Source: a bacterium UBA2214 (GTDB lineage Bacteria > Zhuqueibacterota > Zhuqueibacteria > Residuimicrobiales > Residuimicrobiaceae). From it: a stretch of DNA of 13,648 bases. The stretch covers positions 32,897 to 46,544 of the forward strand of contig DCUM01000113.1 in the NCBI GenBank assembly GCA_002327255.1. Reading direction: 5' to 3'. The notes below the pieces were generated by a model. The model was given only the letters and a program-made list of their open reading frames with translations. It made no database searches and was not told the origin of the DNA. Of this stretch, positions 6,513-13,648 are shown one piece after another (the first letter of the stretch is position 1; the number at the start of each line of letters is the position of its first letter). Position numbers and translations under genes: made by a program.

Positions 6513-8462
6513 TTGCGCGTTTCCATGCAAACATATCATGGCGGTGGATGGATGCGGTTCCATGCGCTATTAATTCTATCATGGATCTTTTTACTCTTTG
6601 GCAGCACACGGGCTCAGGAAACCGCTGCGCCGGTGATCAATCCGTTGCAGGCAGCGGCGCAGCCGGCGCCCTCGGATACGCAGCCGGTCTCCCTGGCGCT
6701 TTTTGGCCGTTCTTTTTTTGCCAATTCCGCCTCCCGGGAGATGCAGGACGCGGGCGTGATGGCGACGCCTTCCTATCTGCTCGGAGGGGGCGATCGCCTC
6801 GGCATTCATCTCGGCGGCAAGGCCCAGGAAAATTTCGAGACCGCCGTCACGGCGGACGGCAACATCTATCTTCCCACCGTGGGTGTTCTTGCGGTGCAAG
6901 GCCTGACGCTCGAAGAGGCGAAAAGCATGCTCGATCTGCATCTGCGCCGCCTCTATACCAACTATACCCTCGAGGTAGTGCTGATATCCCCGAAAATGGT
7001 GCGCGTGGCGGTGGTCGGCGACGTCATGGCGCCCGGCAATTATGCCTTGAGTGCGCTCAACACGGTACTGGATGCGGTGGCCCGGGCCCAGGGTCCCAGC
7101 GACCGTGGCTCGCTGCGCGCCATTCAGGTCTATCGCGCCGGGGGTGAAACAGTGCACGTTGATCTCTACGACTATCTGCTCAAACCCGGTATGGCGCCGG
7201 ATGTCTTTCTTCAGGGCGGTGATCGCATCTTTGTCGCACCGAGCCGCTGCCGCGTGCAAATCGAAGGCGAAGTGCATCGTCCCGCCATCTACGAACTGGC
7301 GCCCGCTTCGCGGGAGAGGCTCGGTGATCTGCTCGAGCTCGCCGGCGGATTGACGGATGTGGCTTACCGGGCGAAAATCGAGCTCAGCCGGCTGCAAGGC
7401 GATGGATCGCGTTGTGTTTATTATTATCCCTTTGAGGCGCTGGGGGATAGCGCCTCTAATCCTCGCCTCGCCAATAACGATCACATCCGCGTCTACTCCA
7501 TCCTGGAGCAGCACCCGCGTCAATCCGTCTCCATCTATGGCGAGGTCAACCGGCCGGGCAGCTACGATTGGGAGAAGAATCTCACCGTGAGTGGACTCAT
7601 TTTGAAGGCCGGCAGTCTGACGCGCAACGCCTGGCTGCGCGATGTCGAGGTCGCACTGGTGCAGCCCAACCAGCCGCCGCGCATTTCCCACATCGATCTG
7701 CAGGCTTTGTACCAGGGCGCAGACAGCCTCGACAGGGTGCTCAGTCCGGACGATCAGGTCTTTGTGCGCCGGATACCCGACTGGAAAGTGGGACCCCTGA
7801 TGGAGATTCGCGGTGAGGTGATGTTCCCGGGATACTATCCGATTGTGGAGGATACGACGCGCCTGAGCGCAATTCTCGCGCAGTGCGGCGGATTCACCCG
7901 GGACGCCCTGATCAGTGAAGCCAGGCTCATCCGCAAGGGCGAGCCCGTTCTCGCGGACAAGGAGTATGAACGGCTGAGCGCCATGAGCCGTGACGAGATG
8001 AGCAAGCTGGAATATGAGTATCTGGTGATGAAGCAAAACGCTTCGGACATCAAGGAGATTGTCATCGATTTTAATCGTTTGGTGCTGCACAAGGACGCCA
8101 GTCAGGATATCGTATTGCGGGATGGGGATGCCATCTATGTACCCAAAACGCCGCGTGTGGTGATGGTCACAGGCCGCGTGGCGCGTCCGGGCGGCGTAAT
8201 GTACAAGCCGGGCGCCGGGTTGAAATATTATCTGAACCAGGCCGGGGGATATGCCTGGGACGCGGATGGCCGGCGCACCAAGGTGATCAAGGCCGCCGGT
8301 GATATTCAGGACGACGAGGATGTAAAAGTGTTTAATCCGGGCGACCGCATCTGGGTTCCGCGCCAACCCGACCGCAATTACTGGCAGCTTTTCCGCGACA
8401 CCATTCTCGTTGTTGGTCAAGTAGCAGCCATCTTTCTGGTGATTCAAAACGCAAAGAACTGA
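6513..8462 (+). CDS. Polysaccharide export protein, Wza/Poly_export family, with five SLBB domains
   Basis: This 649-residue protein probably forms the periplasmic/outer-membrane channel that carries polysaccharide to the surface. TTG 6513 has GGAGG (6501-6505) at seven bases. ATG 6552 would give a shorter, cleaner signal peptide but lacks as good a site. The N-terminus (15-35, MRFHALLILSWIFLLFGST) is a signal sequence. It has no lipobox cysteine, unlike classical Wza. The Poly_export domain is at ~85-160 (YLLGGGDRLGIHL, ADGNIYLPTVGVL). Five SLBB domains follow, marked by VVGDVMAPGNY (167), IEGEVHRPAIY (250), IYGEVNRPGSY (341), IRGEVMFPGYY (432) and VTGRVARPGG (552). The fourth has a charged, probably helical insertion (~475-515). 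A hydrophobic C-terminal helix (~629-645) may insert in the outer membrane as in Wza. The gene ends three bases before the Wzz-type gene, which suggests translational coupling. Confidence 0.93.
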   Translation: MRVSMQTYHGGGWMRFHALLILSWIFLLFGSTRAQETAAPVINPLQAAAQPAPSDTQPVSLALFGRSFFANSASREMQDAGVMATPSYLLGGGDRLGIHLGGKAQENFETAVTADGNIYLPTVGVLAVQGLTLEEAKSMLDLHLRRLYTNYTLEVVLISPKMVRVAVVGDVMAPGNYALSALNTVLDAVARAQGPSDRGSLRAIQVYRAGGETVHVDLYDYLLKPGMAPDVFLQGGDRIFVAPSRCRVQIEGEVHRPAIYELAPASRERLGDLLELAGGLTDVAYRAKIELSRLQGDGSRCVYYYPFEALGDSASNPRLANNDHIRVYSILEQHPRQSVSIYGEVNRPGSYDWEKNLTVSGLILKAGSLTRNAWLRDVEVALVQPNQPPRISHIDLQALYQGADSLDRVLSPDDQVFVRRIPDWKVGPLMEIRGEVMFPGYYPIVEDTTRLSAILAQCGGFTRDALISEARLIRKGEPVLADKEYERLSAMSRDEMSKLEYEYLVMKQNASDIKEIVIDFNRLVLHKDASQDIVLRDGDAIYVPKTPRVVMVTGRVARPGGVMYKPGAGLKYYLNQAGGYAWDADGRRTKVIKAAGDIQDDEDVKVFNPGDRIWVPRQPDRNYWQLFRDTILVVGQVAAIFLVIQNAKN

Positions 8463-8465
8463 ACC

Positions 8466-9707
8466 ATGGCAAACGATCAAAATACAACGACGGAAATCCA
8501 TCTTCTCGATTACGTGCTGATTGTTTTCCGGCAGCGCTGGCGCCTGATCCGCAACATGATCCTGACGGCGCTGGTGGTGTTTCTGCTCACGTTTTTGCTG
8601 CCGAGAAAATACGTGGCGGTGACAACTCTGATGCCGCCGGCGGAGCAGGAGCCCGCCTCCATGAGCCGCATGCTTTCCGAGGTGAGTGTGCCGGGCGTGT
8701 CCGCGCCTGGCAAAGCCACCCAGGCGGACGTGTTTCTGGAAATGCTGCGCAGCCGCAGCGTTGGGGAACGGGTACTGCTGCGCCGCTTTGCTCACAAGAA
8801 GGACTCGCTTCGTCTCATCGATATACTGGGGCATGAGCATCTCGAGGACGCGCTGCTGGAGATGTCCGAGCGCGCCTCGTTTGTCCTGAGTAAAAAAGGG
8901 TTCATCACCATCAGTGTCAACATGAATTCCGCGCCATTGGCAGCGGATGTGGCCAACACGTATGTGGAAGAACTGGATCAGGTCAATCAATCGAAGAGTG
9001 TTTCGCGGGCCAAAAATTCGCGCATTTACATCGAAACGCAGCTGGCCGAGACCGAAGTCAAACTGAAACAGGTCAATGAGCAGCTGGCCGCTTTTCAGAG
9101 CGATCATCGCGCGGTATCGCTGGAGGAACAGATGCGGGCGGCCATCCAGCAGGCCGGCGCGCTGAAGGGGCAGATCATCGCCAGGCAAGTGCAGATCAAT
9201 CTCATGCACCAGAGCATGAAGCCGGAGAATCCCGTGTTGATCCGGGCCCAGAGCGAGCTGCGTGAGCTGGAGAAACGGTACAGCGCCCTGCAGTATGGTG
9301 AAGCGGGCATGAAAAACAACGATTTCTATCCGTCGTTCGTGGATGCTCCGCAAGTGGGCATGCAGCTGGCCGAGTTGCTGCGCGAAGCCAAAGTGCAGGA
9401 GACGGTTTGGGAACTCCTCAATCAGCAATTTTATCAGGCCAGGATCGAGGAAGCGCGCGACACGCCTACCGTCCAGGTGCTGGACCGCGCAACGCCGCCG
9501 CTCTATCCGAGTGCGCCGCGGCGGGTGATGCTGGCGGTGGTTTTCGCGTTGATTGCGGGATTCATCACCCTGTTTCATATCTACGCGCAGGTCTATGCCC
9601 GAAACGTCGAATCACGGCCGCAGGAGAAAGCCAAATGGGTCGAACTGGGTCAGGGGCTGCGGGACGACAGCCGCAGGGTCCGCGGCTGGATGAGACGAAG
9701 GAAATAA
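8466..9707 (+). CDS. Wzz/GumC-type polysaccharide chain-length determinant (no kinase domain)
   Basis: This 413-residue inner-membrane polysaccharide co-polymerase should set chain length and bridge synthesis to the export channel. A short cytoplasmic N-terminus containing LLDYVLIVFRQRW precedes transmembrane helix 1 (~29-46). The periplasmic part includes a Wzz-like base domain and a long helical coiled-coil stretch (~183-280, rich in E, Q, L and R). The proline-rich RATPPLYPSAPRR (341-353) precedes transmembrane helix 2 (~354-375), as is typical of the family. The ~38-residue basic cytoplasmic tail has no Walker motifs or tyrosine cluster, so any BY-kinase partner must be encoded elsewhere. 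ATG 8466 starts three bases after the stop of the exporter gene and has only a weak ribosome-binding site, consistent with coupled translation. Confidence 0.92.
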   Translation: MANDQNTTTEIHLLDYVLIVFRQRWRLIRNMILTALVVFLLTFLLPRKYVAVTTLMPPAEQEPASMSRMLSEVSVPGVSAPGKATQADVFLEMLRSRSVGERVLLRRFAHKKDSLRLIDILGHEHLEDALLEMSERASFVLSKKGFITISVNMNSAPLAADVANTYVEELDQVNQSKSVSRAKNSRIYIETQLAETEVKLKQVNEQLAAFQSDHRAVSLEEQMRAAIQQAGALKGQIIARQVQINLMHQSMKPENPVLIRAQSELRELEKRYSALQYGEAGMKNNDFYPSFVDAPQVGMQLAELLREAKVQETVWELLNQQFYQARIEEARDTPTVQVLDRATPPLYPSAPRRVMLAVVFALIAGFITLFHIYAQVYARNVESRPQEKAKWVELGQGLRDDSRRVRGWMRRRK

Positions 9708-9783
9708 TTCATTCAAATCCTGATGGAGCGGCTGATTTCATTGCGGGCGACTCCTTTGTCTTCCTTTATCGCATCCCTCGCGA

Positions 9784-9811
9784 TTGTCACAACAGGTAAT
9801 CCGATTATAGA
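9784..9811 (+). promoter_or_regulatory. Possible sigma-70 type promoter for the acetyltransferase gene
   Basis: TTGTCA (9784-9789, five of six matches) is followed after 16 bp by TATAGA (9806-9811, four of six). The predicted start near 9818 coincides with the first base of the terminator-like hairpin, so the new transcript would begin with that stem-loop. This is a moderate match only. Confidence 0.35.
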
Positions 9812-9817
9812 TTTTTT

Positions 9818-9839
9818 TGCCGCTTTTGCGGCATTTTTT
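9818..9839 (+). terminator. Rho-independent terminator after the Wzz-type gene
   Basis: TGCCGC (9818-9823), loop TTTT, GCGGCA (9828-9833), then six T residues (9834-9839). The stem is short at 6 bp but GC-rich. It lies 110 bp after the Wzz-type stop codon and 40 bp before the next start, marking a likely transcript boundary. Confidence 0.65.
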
Positions 9840-9879
9840 AAAATGGACGATCGAGCTTTTTCCCAACAAGGAGCATCCC

Positions 9880-10629
9880 ATGCACGCTATCGATCCTTCC
9901 GCGCAGATCGGCGCTGAAACCGAAATCGGTCAATTCACGGTCATCGAGGCTGGTGTGATCATCGGCAAAAAGTGCCGGATCGGACACCATGTGGTGATCC
10001 ACGCCGGTGCGGTGATCGGTGACGAGGTGCGCATCGACGCCTGCACCGTGGTGGGCAAACAACCACTGCGTTCCAAGCGCAGTATTTTTCAGGACGAGAA
10101 GGCTCTGCCGCCGGTGCGGATCGCCGACCACTGCCTGTTCGGAGCGCAGGTGGTCGTCTACACCGGCTGTGAAATCGGCGAGCATGTCCTGGTCGCCGAC
10201 GGCGCGGCCGTGCGCGAGAACGTGACGATTGGCGCCTACACCATCGTCGGCCGCAATGCCACGGTGGAGAATTTCTGCAAGATCGGCAAAAAGTGCAAGC
10301 TGGAGACCAACTGTTACATCACCGCCTATTCGGAGGTGGGAGATTACTGCTTCATCGCGCCGGGCGTCACCACCACCAACGATAATTTTCTCGGCCGCAC
10401 CCAGGAGCGCTTCAAGCATTTCAAGGGAGTCACCATTAAAAGGGGCGGGCGCATCGGCGGGCAGGCGGTGATACTGCCGGGCAAGGTAATCGGCGAGGAC
10501 GCGGTAGTGGCTGCAGGCGCGGTGGTGACCAGGGATGTGCCGCCGCGGACCATCGTCGCCGGCAATCCGGCACATGTTTTCCGCGAAGTGCCCAGGGAAC
10601 AGCTGCTGGAAGAACAGGGGTGGGAGTAA
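9880..10629 (+). CDS. Left-handed beta-helix (hexapeptide repeat) N-acetyltransferase, WbpD/LpxA-like
   Basis: This 249-residue cytoplasmic enzyme is built almost wholly of hexapeptide repeats ([LIV]-G-x-x-x-x), e.g. AQIGAETEIGQF, VIIGKKCRIG and CEIGEHVLVADGA. The family transfers an acyl or acetyl group from a CoA or ACP donor to an amine or hydroxyl, often on nucleotide sugars. The end (residues ~160-238: APGVTTTNDNF, HFKGVTIKRGGRIGGQ, VIGEDAVVAAGAVVTRDVPP, IVAGNPA) resembles WbpD/WlbB-type acetyltransferases acting on UDP-3-amino sugars. The longer first helix with the KQPLRSKR loop (~60-80) is more LpxA-like, so the acceptor is not settled. ATG 9880 has AAGGAG at six bases (9868-9873) and begins with the typical MHAIDPSAQIG; an in-frame upstream TTG would run through the terminator. 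The WbpI-like epimerase downstream favours a diacetamido-sugar role. Confidence 0.9.
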   Translation: MHAIDPSAQIGAETEIGQFTVIEAGVIIGKKCRIGHHVVIHAGAVIGDEVRIDACTVVGKQPLRSKRSIFQDEKALPPVRIADHCLFGAQVVVYTGCEIGEHVLVADGAAVRENVTIGAYTIVGRNATVENFCKIGKKCKLETNCYITAYSEVGDYCFIAPGVTTTNDNFLGRTQERFKHFKGVTIKRGGRIGGQAVILPGKVIGEDAVVAAGAVVTRDVPPRTIVAGNPAHVFREVPREQLLEEQGWE

Positions 10630-10759
10630 CATGATGCCATGCCGGATTCGTCCTGAGCCAGCGCCTGGCACGGCAGAGAAATAAAATGAATCATGCCCAA
10701 GCCATCAATCTGGATATTTCATAAAATGTAAAGAGCAGATTGAACACGAAAAATGACAT

Positions 10760-10776
10760 CAGGACACGAGATTGCA
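10760..10776 (+). promoter_or_regulatory. Weak sigma-54-like site upstream of the epimerase gene
   Basis: CAGGACACGAGATTGCA has a perfect -12 block (TTGCA) and a -24 GG at the correct ten-base spacing. Most of the other -24 positions (GCACG) do not match. It is ~210 bp before the epimerase start, which is long for a leader. It is recorded because the locus carries a sigma-54 activator. Confidence 0.25.
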
Positions 10777-10914
10777 AATTTCAGACCCCGTATCACGGTG
10801 AAGCCAACGAAGAAGAATATTCCATGATCATGGTGAAATTCTGTCGATCCCTTCAATCGCTTTGTGGTTTTTGGGGATGGTGTTCGATCAAAATTAACGC
10901 CGTTGTATAAAGAC

Positions 10915-10938
10915 GTCACCAGGCGGCTGTCTGGTGAC
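10915..10938. repeat. Perfect 8-bp inverted repeat before the epimerase gene
   Basis: GTCACCAG (10915-10922), eight-base loop, CTGGTGAC (10931-10938). It follows a TATAAA hexamer (10906-10911) that could be a -10 element with only a poor -35 (TTCGAT, 10883-10888). It could be an operator or a 5'-leader stem-loop. There is no T-run, so it is not a terminator. Confidence 0.5.
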
Positions 10939-10986
10939 AAATCCATCATCACGCTCAGCGGTCCAGTTCAATCATAAGGTTATTTC

Positions 10987-12060
10987 ATGCCGCTCAACAT
11001 CGTCACCATTGTCGGGGCGCGGCCGCAGTTCATCAAGGCCGCACCGGTCTCGGCGCAGCTGCGATCCCGGCATCGCGAGTACCTCGTGCACACCGGCCAG
11101 CACTACGATGCCAATATGTCGCAGCTTTTTTTTGATGAACTGGGGATTCCCCAACCCGATGTGAACCTGGAGATTGGTTCCGCTGCGCACGGCGAACAGA
11201 CTGCGCAGATGCTGGTGGCCATCGAAAGATTGCTGGACGCACAAAAACCGGATCTGGTGCTGGTCTACGGCGACACCAATTCCACCCTGGCCGGGGCTCT
11301 GGCCGCCGCCAAGTTGAACATCGCAGTGGCCCACGTCGAGGCGGGCTTGCGCAGCTTCAATCGCCGCATGCCGGAGGAGATCAACCGCATCCTCACCGAT
11401 CGCATCGCGCGCTATCTCTTTTGTCCGACCCAAACCGCGGTGGATCATCTCCACAACGAGGGCGTGACGGCGGGCGTCTATCTCAGCGGCGATGTCATGT
11501 ACGATGCCGCGCTGCATTTCGCCGCGGTGGCGGAATCCGGATCCACCATCCTGGAAAGGCTGCGGCTGGCGGAGCGGAGTTATCTTCTCGCCACGTGTCA
11601 CCGGCCGCAGAACACCGATGACGTTGACGCCTTGCGCGCCATCGTTCAGGCGCTCATCGACAGCGGTGAGCACGTGGTGTTTCCGGTTCATCCGCGTACG
11701 CGGGGTTTTATGCAAAAGAGTGGATTGATGGAGCTTGTGCGGAAAGCAGAACATCTCAGACTGATCGATCCGGTCGGCTATCTCGACATGGTGCAGCTCG
11801 AGCGCCACGCGCGCAAGATCGTCACCGATTCCGGAGGCGTTCAGAAAGAAGCCTACTTTTACAAGACGCCCTGTATCACCCTGCGCGAGGAGACCGAATG
11901 GGTGGAGACGGTGGCGGATGGCTGGAACATCCTGGTGGGCGCCCGCCAGGATAAAATCCTTGCGGCGATCAGAGACTTTGCGCCGCAGGCGGGACAAAAT
12001 AACCACTATGGCGATGGCCGCGCCAGCGAAAAGATCATCCGCTATTTGAACGAAATTTAA
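10987..12060 (+). CDS. wecB: UDP-N-acetylglucosamine 2-epimerase, non-hydrolysing (WecB/WbpI family)
   Basis: This 357-residue GT-B-fold enzyme inverts C2 of UDP-GlcNAc-type sugars, giving UDP-ManNAc or, in the WbpI branch, a diacetamido-mannuronate. The N-terminal IVGARPQFIKAAPV and HTGQHYD are family signatures. Expected catalytic residues are present: D96 in GDTNST, E118 in HVEAGLRSFNRRMPEE, E131, and H205 in ATCHRPQNTDD. The UDP-binding region has DSGGVQKEAY (281-290) and REETEWVET (300-308). Length and the NTDD motif after the histidine fit WbpI-like sequences at least as well as E. coli WecB. The adjacent WbpD-like acetyltransferase supports that, but substrate cannot be fixed from sequence. 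ATG 10987 has AAGGT (10976-10980) at six bases. The product would feed precursor to the polysaccharide made by this locus. The next gene starts 65 bp on, probably in the same transcript. Confidence 0.95.
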   Translation: MPLNIVTIVGARPQFIKAAPVSAQLRSRHREYLVHTGQHYDANMSQLFFDELGIPQPDVNLEIGSAAHGEQTAQMLVAIERLLDAQKPDLVLVYGDTNSTLAGALAAAKLNIAVAHVEAGLRSFNRRMPEEINRILTDRIARYLFCPTQTAVDHLHNEGVTAGVYLSGDVMYDAALHFAAVAESGSTILERLRLAERSYLLATCHRPQNTDDVDALRAIVQALIDSGEHVVFPVHPRTRGFMQKSGLMELVRKAEHLRLIDPVGYLDMVQLERHARKIVTDSGGVQKEAYFYKTPCITLREETEWVETVADGWNILVGARQDKILAAIRDFAPQAGQNNHYGDGRASEKIIRYLNEI

Positions 12061-12125
12061 AGACGCCAGTATGGGCGGAGATGCCTGTCACGGGTGCAAC
12101 CGCGGAGCGTCCATAAAGGATTTTC

Positions 12126-13648
12126 ATGAGAGTGAGAGACATCCATCCCGCCGGAAGCCGGTTTGCGTCCGGGTTTGTCCGATGTGGGCGATCGGCCTGC
12201 TGGATGCTTTGCCTTCTTCTGGGCGTATACGCCGCTTCGCCGTTTGCGCAGACGGTCTACGTGCCGGTTTCGCACTGGGGATACGACTATCTCGACCGCC
12301 TCGAAACGCTCGGCAGGGTGGAGCGCAGTCTGTCGCAGACGCGTCCCATGACGCGGCTGGCGTTTGCGCGCATCCTCCTGCCGCTGCAGGCCGATGCGCC
12401 GGGACTCGGCCGCGCGGATCGCGAAGCGCTGATCTTTCTGCGCCGCGAATTTCAGGAAGAATTCATCCGCCTGGGCGATGACATTTCCCCGGCCGGGACG
12501 GGATGGAATCGTCTCACCCGTCATCCCTGGATCGATCCCTGGGCGCCCGACATCCTCTACGCCGACGGCCGCCATATGCTCTCCTTCACCTGGCCTGATT
12601 TTTCCTTTCATCTGGATCCGGTCATCGCTTTCGATCCTTTATGGGCCCATGCCGACACCGTAAACGGCACTGAAAAAACATATCACAAAATGCAGGGTCT
12701 GAAGCTGTGGGGTACGGCAGGCCGGCACTGGGGATTCTACGCGGACGTGCGTGACAACCAGGAATGGGGCACGCGCGACTATCCCGGCGTGGTCAATTTC
12801 ACCCGCGAGGGACTCGGTTTTGTCCGCGGCAATGGCCGGCAGATGGATTACGATGAGACCAGCGCCGGTGTGGTCTATCAGAATGGAATCCTGACGCTGC
12901 AGTTTGGCAAGGAGCGGAACCGCTGGGGTCCGGGGGTTGGCGGGCAGCTGATGATCTCAGCCCGGGCCACATCGTATGACCAGGTCAAAATGGAGCTCGG
13001 CGTCAAGCATCTGCGCTTCACCTCCCTGTGGGCGGTGCTGCAGCACTATCAGGACGATTATTTCATGGGGAACCATCAGGAAAAATATCTGGCGGCGCAT
13101 CGTCTCGAAGTGGCGCCGTGGCGGTTCCTGACCATCGGTTTGCATGAGGCGGTGTTTTTCGCGCAGCGCAAGTTCGAGCCCGCCTATGTGCTGCCGGTGA
13201 TGTTTTTCCGTTCAGCGGAACATTATCTCGGCGACCGCGACAACGCTGCCATGGGCCTGGATGTGAGTCTCTATCCCGGCAAGCGGATCAAGGCGTACGG
13301 CGAACTGCTTATTGACGACATCTCCACCGGCAGGCTCGGCACGGATTTTTACGGCAACAAGTATGCCTGGCTGTTGGGGCTCTATCATGCCGATGTCCTC
13401 GGCGTTGCGGGACTGGACGTGCGCGGCGAATACGCCCGCATCCGGCCGTTCACGTACACGCATTACGGCGTGACCAATTTCCAGCAGTACAGCACCAATC
13501 TGGGGCATCGCTATGGGCCCAACAGCGAAGGCTGGCTGGCGCAACTGACCTGGCGGCCTGCCTTCCTGTGGCAGATGCAGGCCACCTGGGAGCGGACGCG
13601 GCACGGCGCCAATGCGCCGGGGAGCAATGCCGGGGGGAGCCTGTACGA
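12126..13648 (+). CDS. Wzi-like outer-membrane capsule assembly protein (3' end beyond window)
   Basis: The frame is open from ATG 12126 to the end of the window with no stop, giving 507 visible residues. AAAGGA (12115-12120) precedes the start at five bases. The N-terminus has a long basic lead followed by a hydrophobic core (CWMLCLLLGVYAASPFAQ, ~25-42), a signal peptide probably cleaved near the AQ. A helical region follows (VYVPVSHWGYDYLDRLETLG through LIFLRREFQEEFIRLG, ~44-118). The rest is aromatic-rich alternating beta strands typical of a porin-like barrel. It includes FGKERNRWGPG and a run of long strands separated by polar loops (e.g. MGLDVSLYPGKRIKAYGELLIDDIS). This matches the capsule-assembly Wzi family, whose E. 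coli member binds exported polysaccharide at the cell surface. The position next to nucleotide-sugar and export genes agrees. Similarity was judged by pattern only. Confidence 0.8.
   Translation, partial: MRVRDIHPAGSRFASGFVRCGRSACWMLCLLLGVYAASPFAQTVYVPVSHWGYDYLDRLETLGRVERSLSQTRPMTRLAFARILLPLQADAPGLGRADREALIFLRREFQEEFIRLGDDISPAGTGWNRLTRHPWIDPWAPDILYADGRHMLSFTWPDFSFHLDPVIAFDPLWAHADTVNGTEKTYHKMQGLKLWGTAGRHWGFYADVRDNQEWGTRDYPGVVNFTREGLGFVRGNGRQMDYDETSAGVVYQNGILTLQFGKERNRWGPGVGGQLMISARATSYDQVKMELGVKHLRFTSLWAVLQHYQDDYFMGNHQEKYLAAHRLEVAPWRFLTIGLHEAVFFAQRKFEPAYVLPVMFFRSAEHYLGDRDNAAMGLDVSLYPGKRIKAYGELLIDDISTGRLGTDFYGNKYAWLLGLYHADVLGVAGLDVRGEYARIRPFTYTHYGVTNFQQYSTNLGHRYGPNSEGWLAQLTWRPAFLWQMQATWERTRHGANAPGSNAGGSLY

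Larger units (their letters stand above)
10630..10986. other. 357-bp AT-richer intergenic region with hairpins
   Basis: I see no supported gene here. The region contains an 11-bp imperfect hairpin (10635-10645 with 10665-10675, one A-C mismatch and one G-T pair, no T-run after it), two weak promoter-like sites and a perfect 8-bp dyad near the next gene. The middle section, about 10676-10910, is clearly more AT-rich than the neighbouring genes. A 77-codon minus-strand open frame (10719-10952) has no Shine-Dalgarno site and no recognisable product. Confidence 0.6.

Noticed and set aside
6591..9578. 995-codon open frame on the minus strand opposite the exporter and Wzz-type genes
   Set aside because: Its translation is rich in His, Arg and Gln with no domain pattern, and it mirrors two well-supported plus-strand genes. 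Long antisense frames are expected from GC-rich codon usage.
10665..10681. CTGGCACG, a perfect sigma-54 -24 half, after the acetyltransferase gene
   Set aside because: The position where TTGCW should lie reads AGAAA, so the -12 element is missing. The bases are better explained as the right arm of an imperfect hairpin.
10719..10952. 77-codon minus-strand open frame in the AT-rich gap
   Set aside because: No Shine-Dalgarno site, a composition explained by AT-rich non-coding DNA, and no recognisable motif.

Overview
The window looks like a chromosomal segment of a GC-rich Gram-negative bacterium of the Fibrobacterota-Chlorobiota-Bacteroidota (FCB) side of the tree, possibly a KSB1/Calditrichota-like lineage. 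The main clue is the C-terminus of the 1268-residue secreted protein. It carries the YPNPFNPSTTIRF...IYDILGRQV...AGIYFYRLE pattern of type IX (Por) secretion sorting domains, in the form common in those phyla. The Wza-type exporter and the Wzi-like barrel imply an outer membrane. The taxonomic placement is inference.

Layout, all genes on the + strand: (1) 1-513, the 3' end of a class I/II PLP-dependent aminotransferase. (2) 530-2035, a GAF / AAA+ / Fis-type sigma-54 activator; its last 84 bp are repeated in tandem, with frame and stop preserved but 12% diverged. (3) 2036-2473, a gene-free regulatory stretch with the duplicated tail, two 29-bp dyad elements and a good -24/-12 (sigma-54) promoter. 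(4) 2474-6280, a very large secreted protein: one FnIII domain, nine ~100-residue SbsA-type Ig-like repeats, a further beta domain and a T9SS-like sorting domain, closed by a strong terminator. (5) 6437-9707, an operon of a five-SLBB polysaccharide export protein and a Wzz-type chain-length protein, driven by a near-consensus sigma-70 promoter with a dyad in its spacer. (6) 9880-10629, a hexapeptide-repeat N-acetyltransferase. (7) 10987-12060, a non-hydrolysing UDP-GlcNAc 2-epimerase of the WecB/WbpI family. (8) 12126-13648, an outer-membrane Wzi-like capsule protein that runs off the end.

Taken together this is the 5' part of an exopolysaccharide or capsule locus: sugar-nucleotide modification (acetyltransferase, epimerase), chain-length control and export (Wzz, Wza-like), surface attachment (Wzi-like), and a giant Ig-repeat surface protein that may be a matrix or adhesin component. 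The sigma-54 activator sits directly before the sigma-54-type promoter of the Ig protein, so the simplest model is that it switches that gene while the export operon uses a housekeeping promoter. No flippase, polymerase, glycosyltransferase or tyrosine kinase is visible here; they would be expected downstream of the window. No tRNA, rRNA, CRISPR array or transposase was seen.
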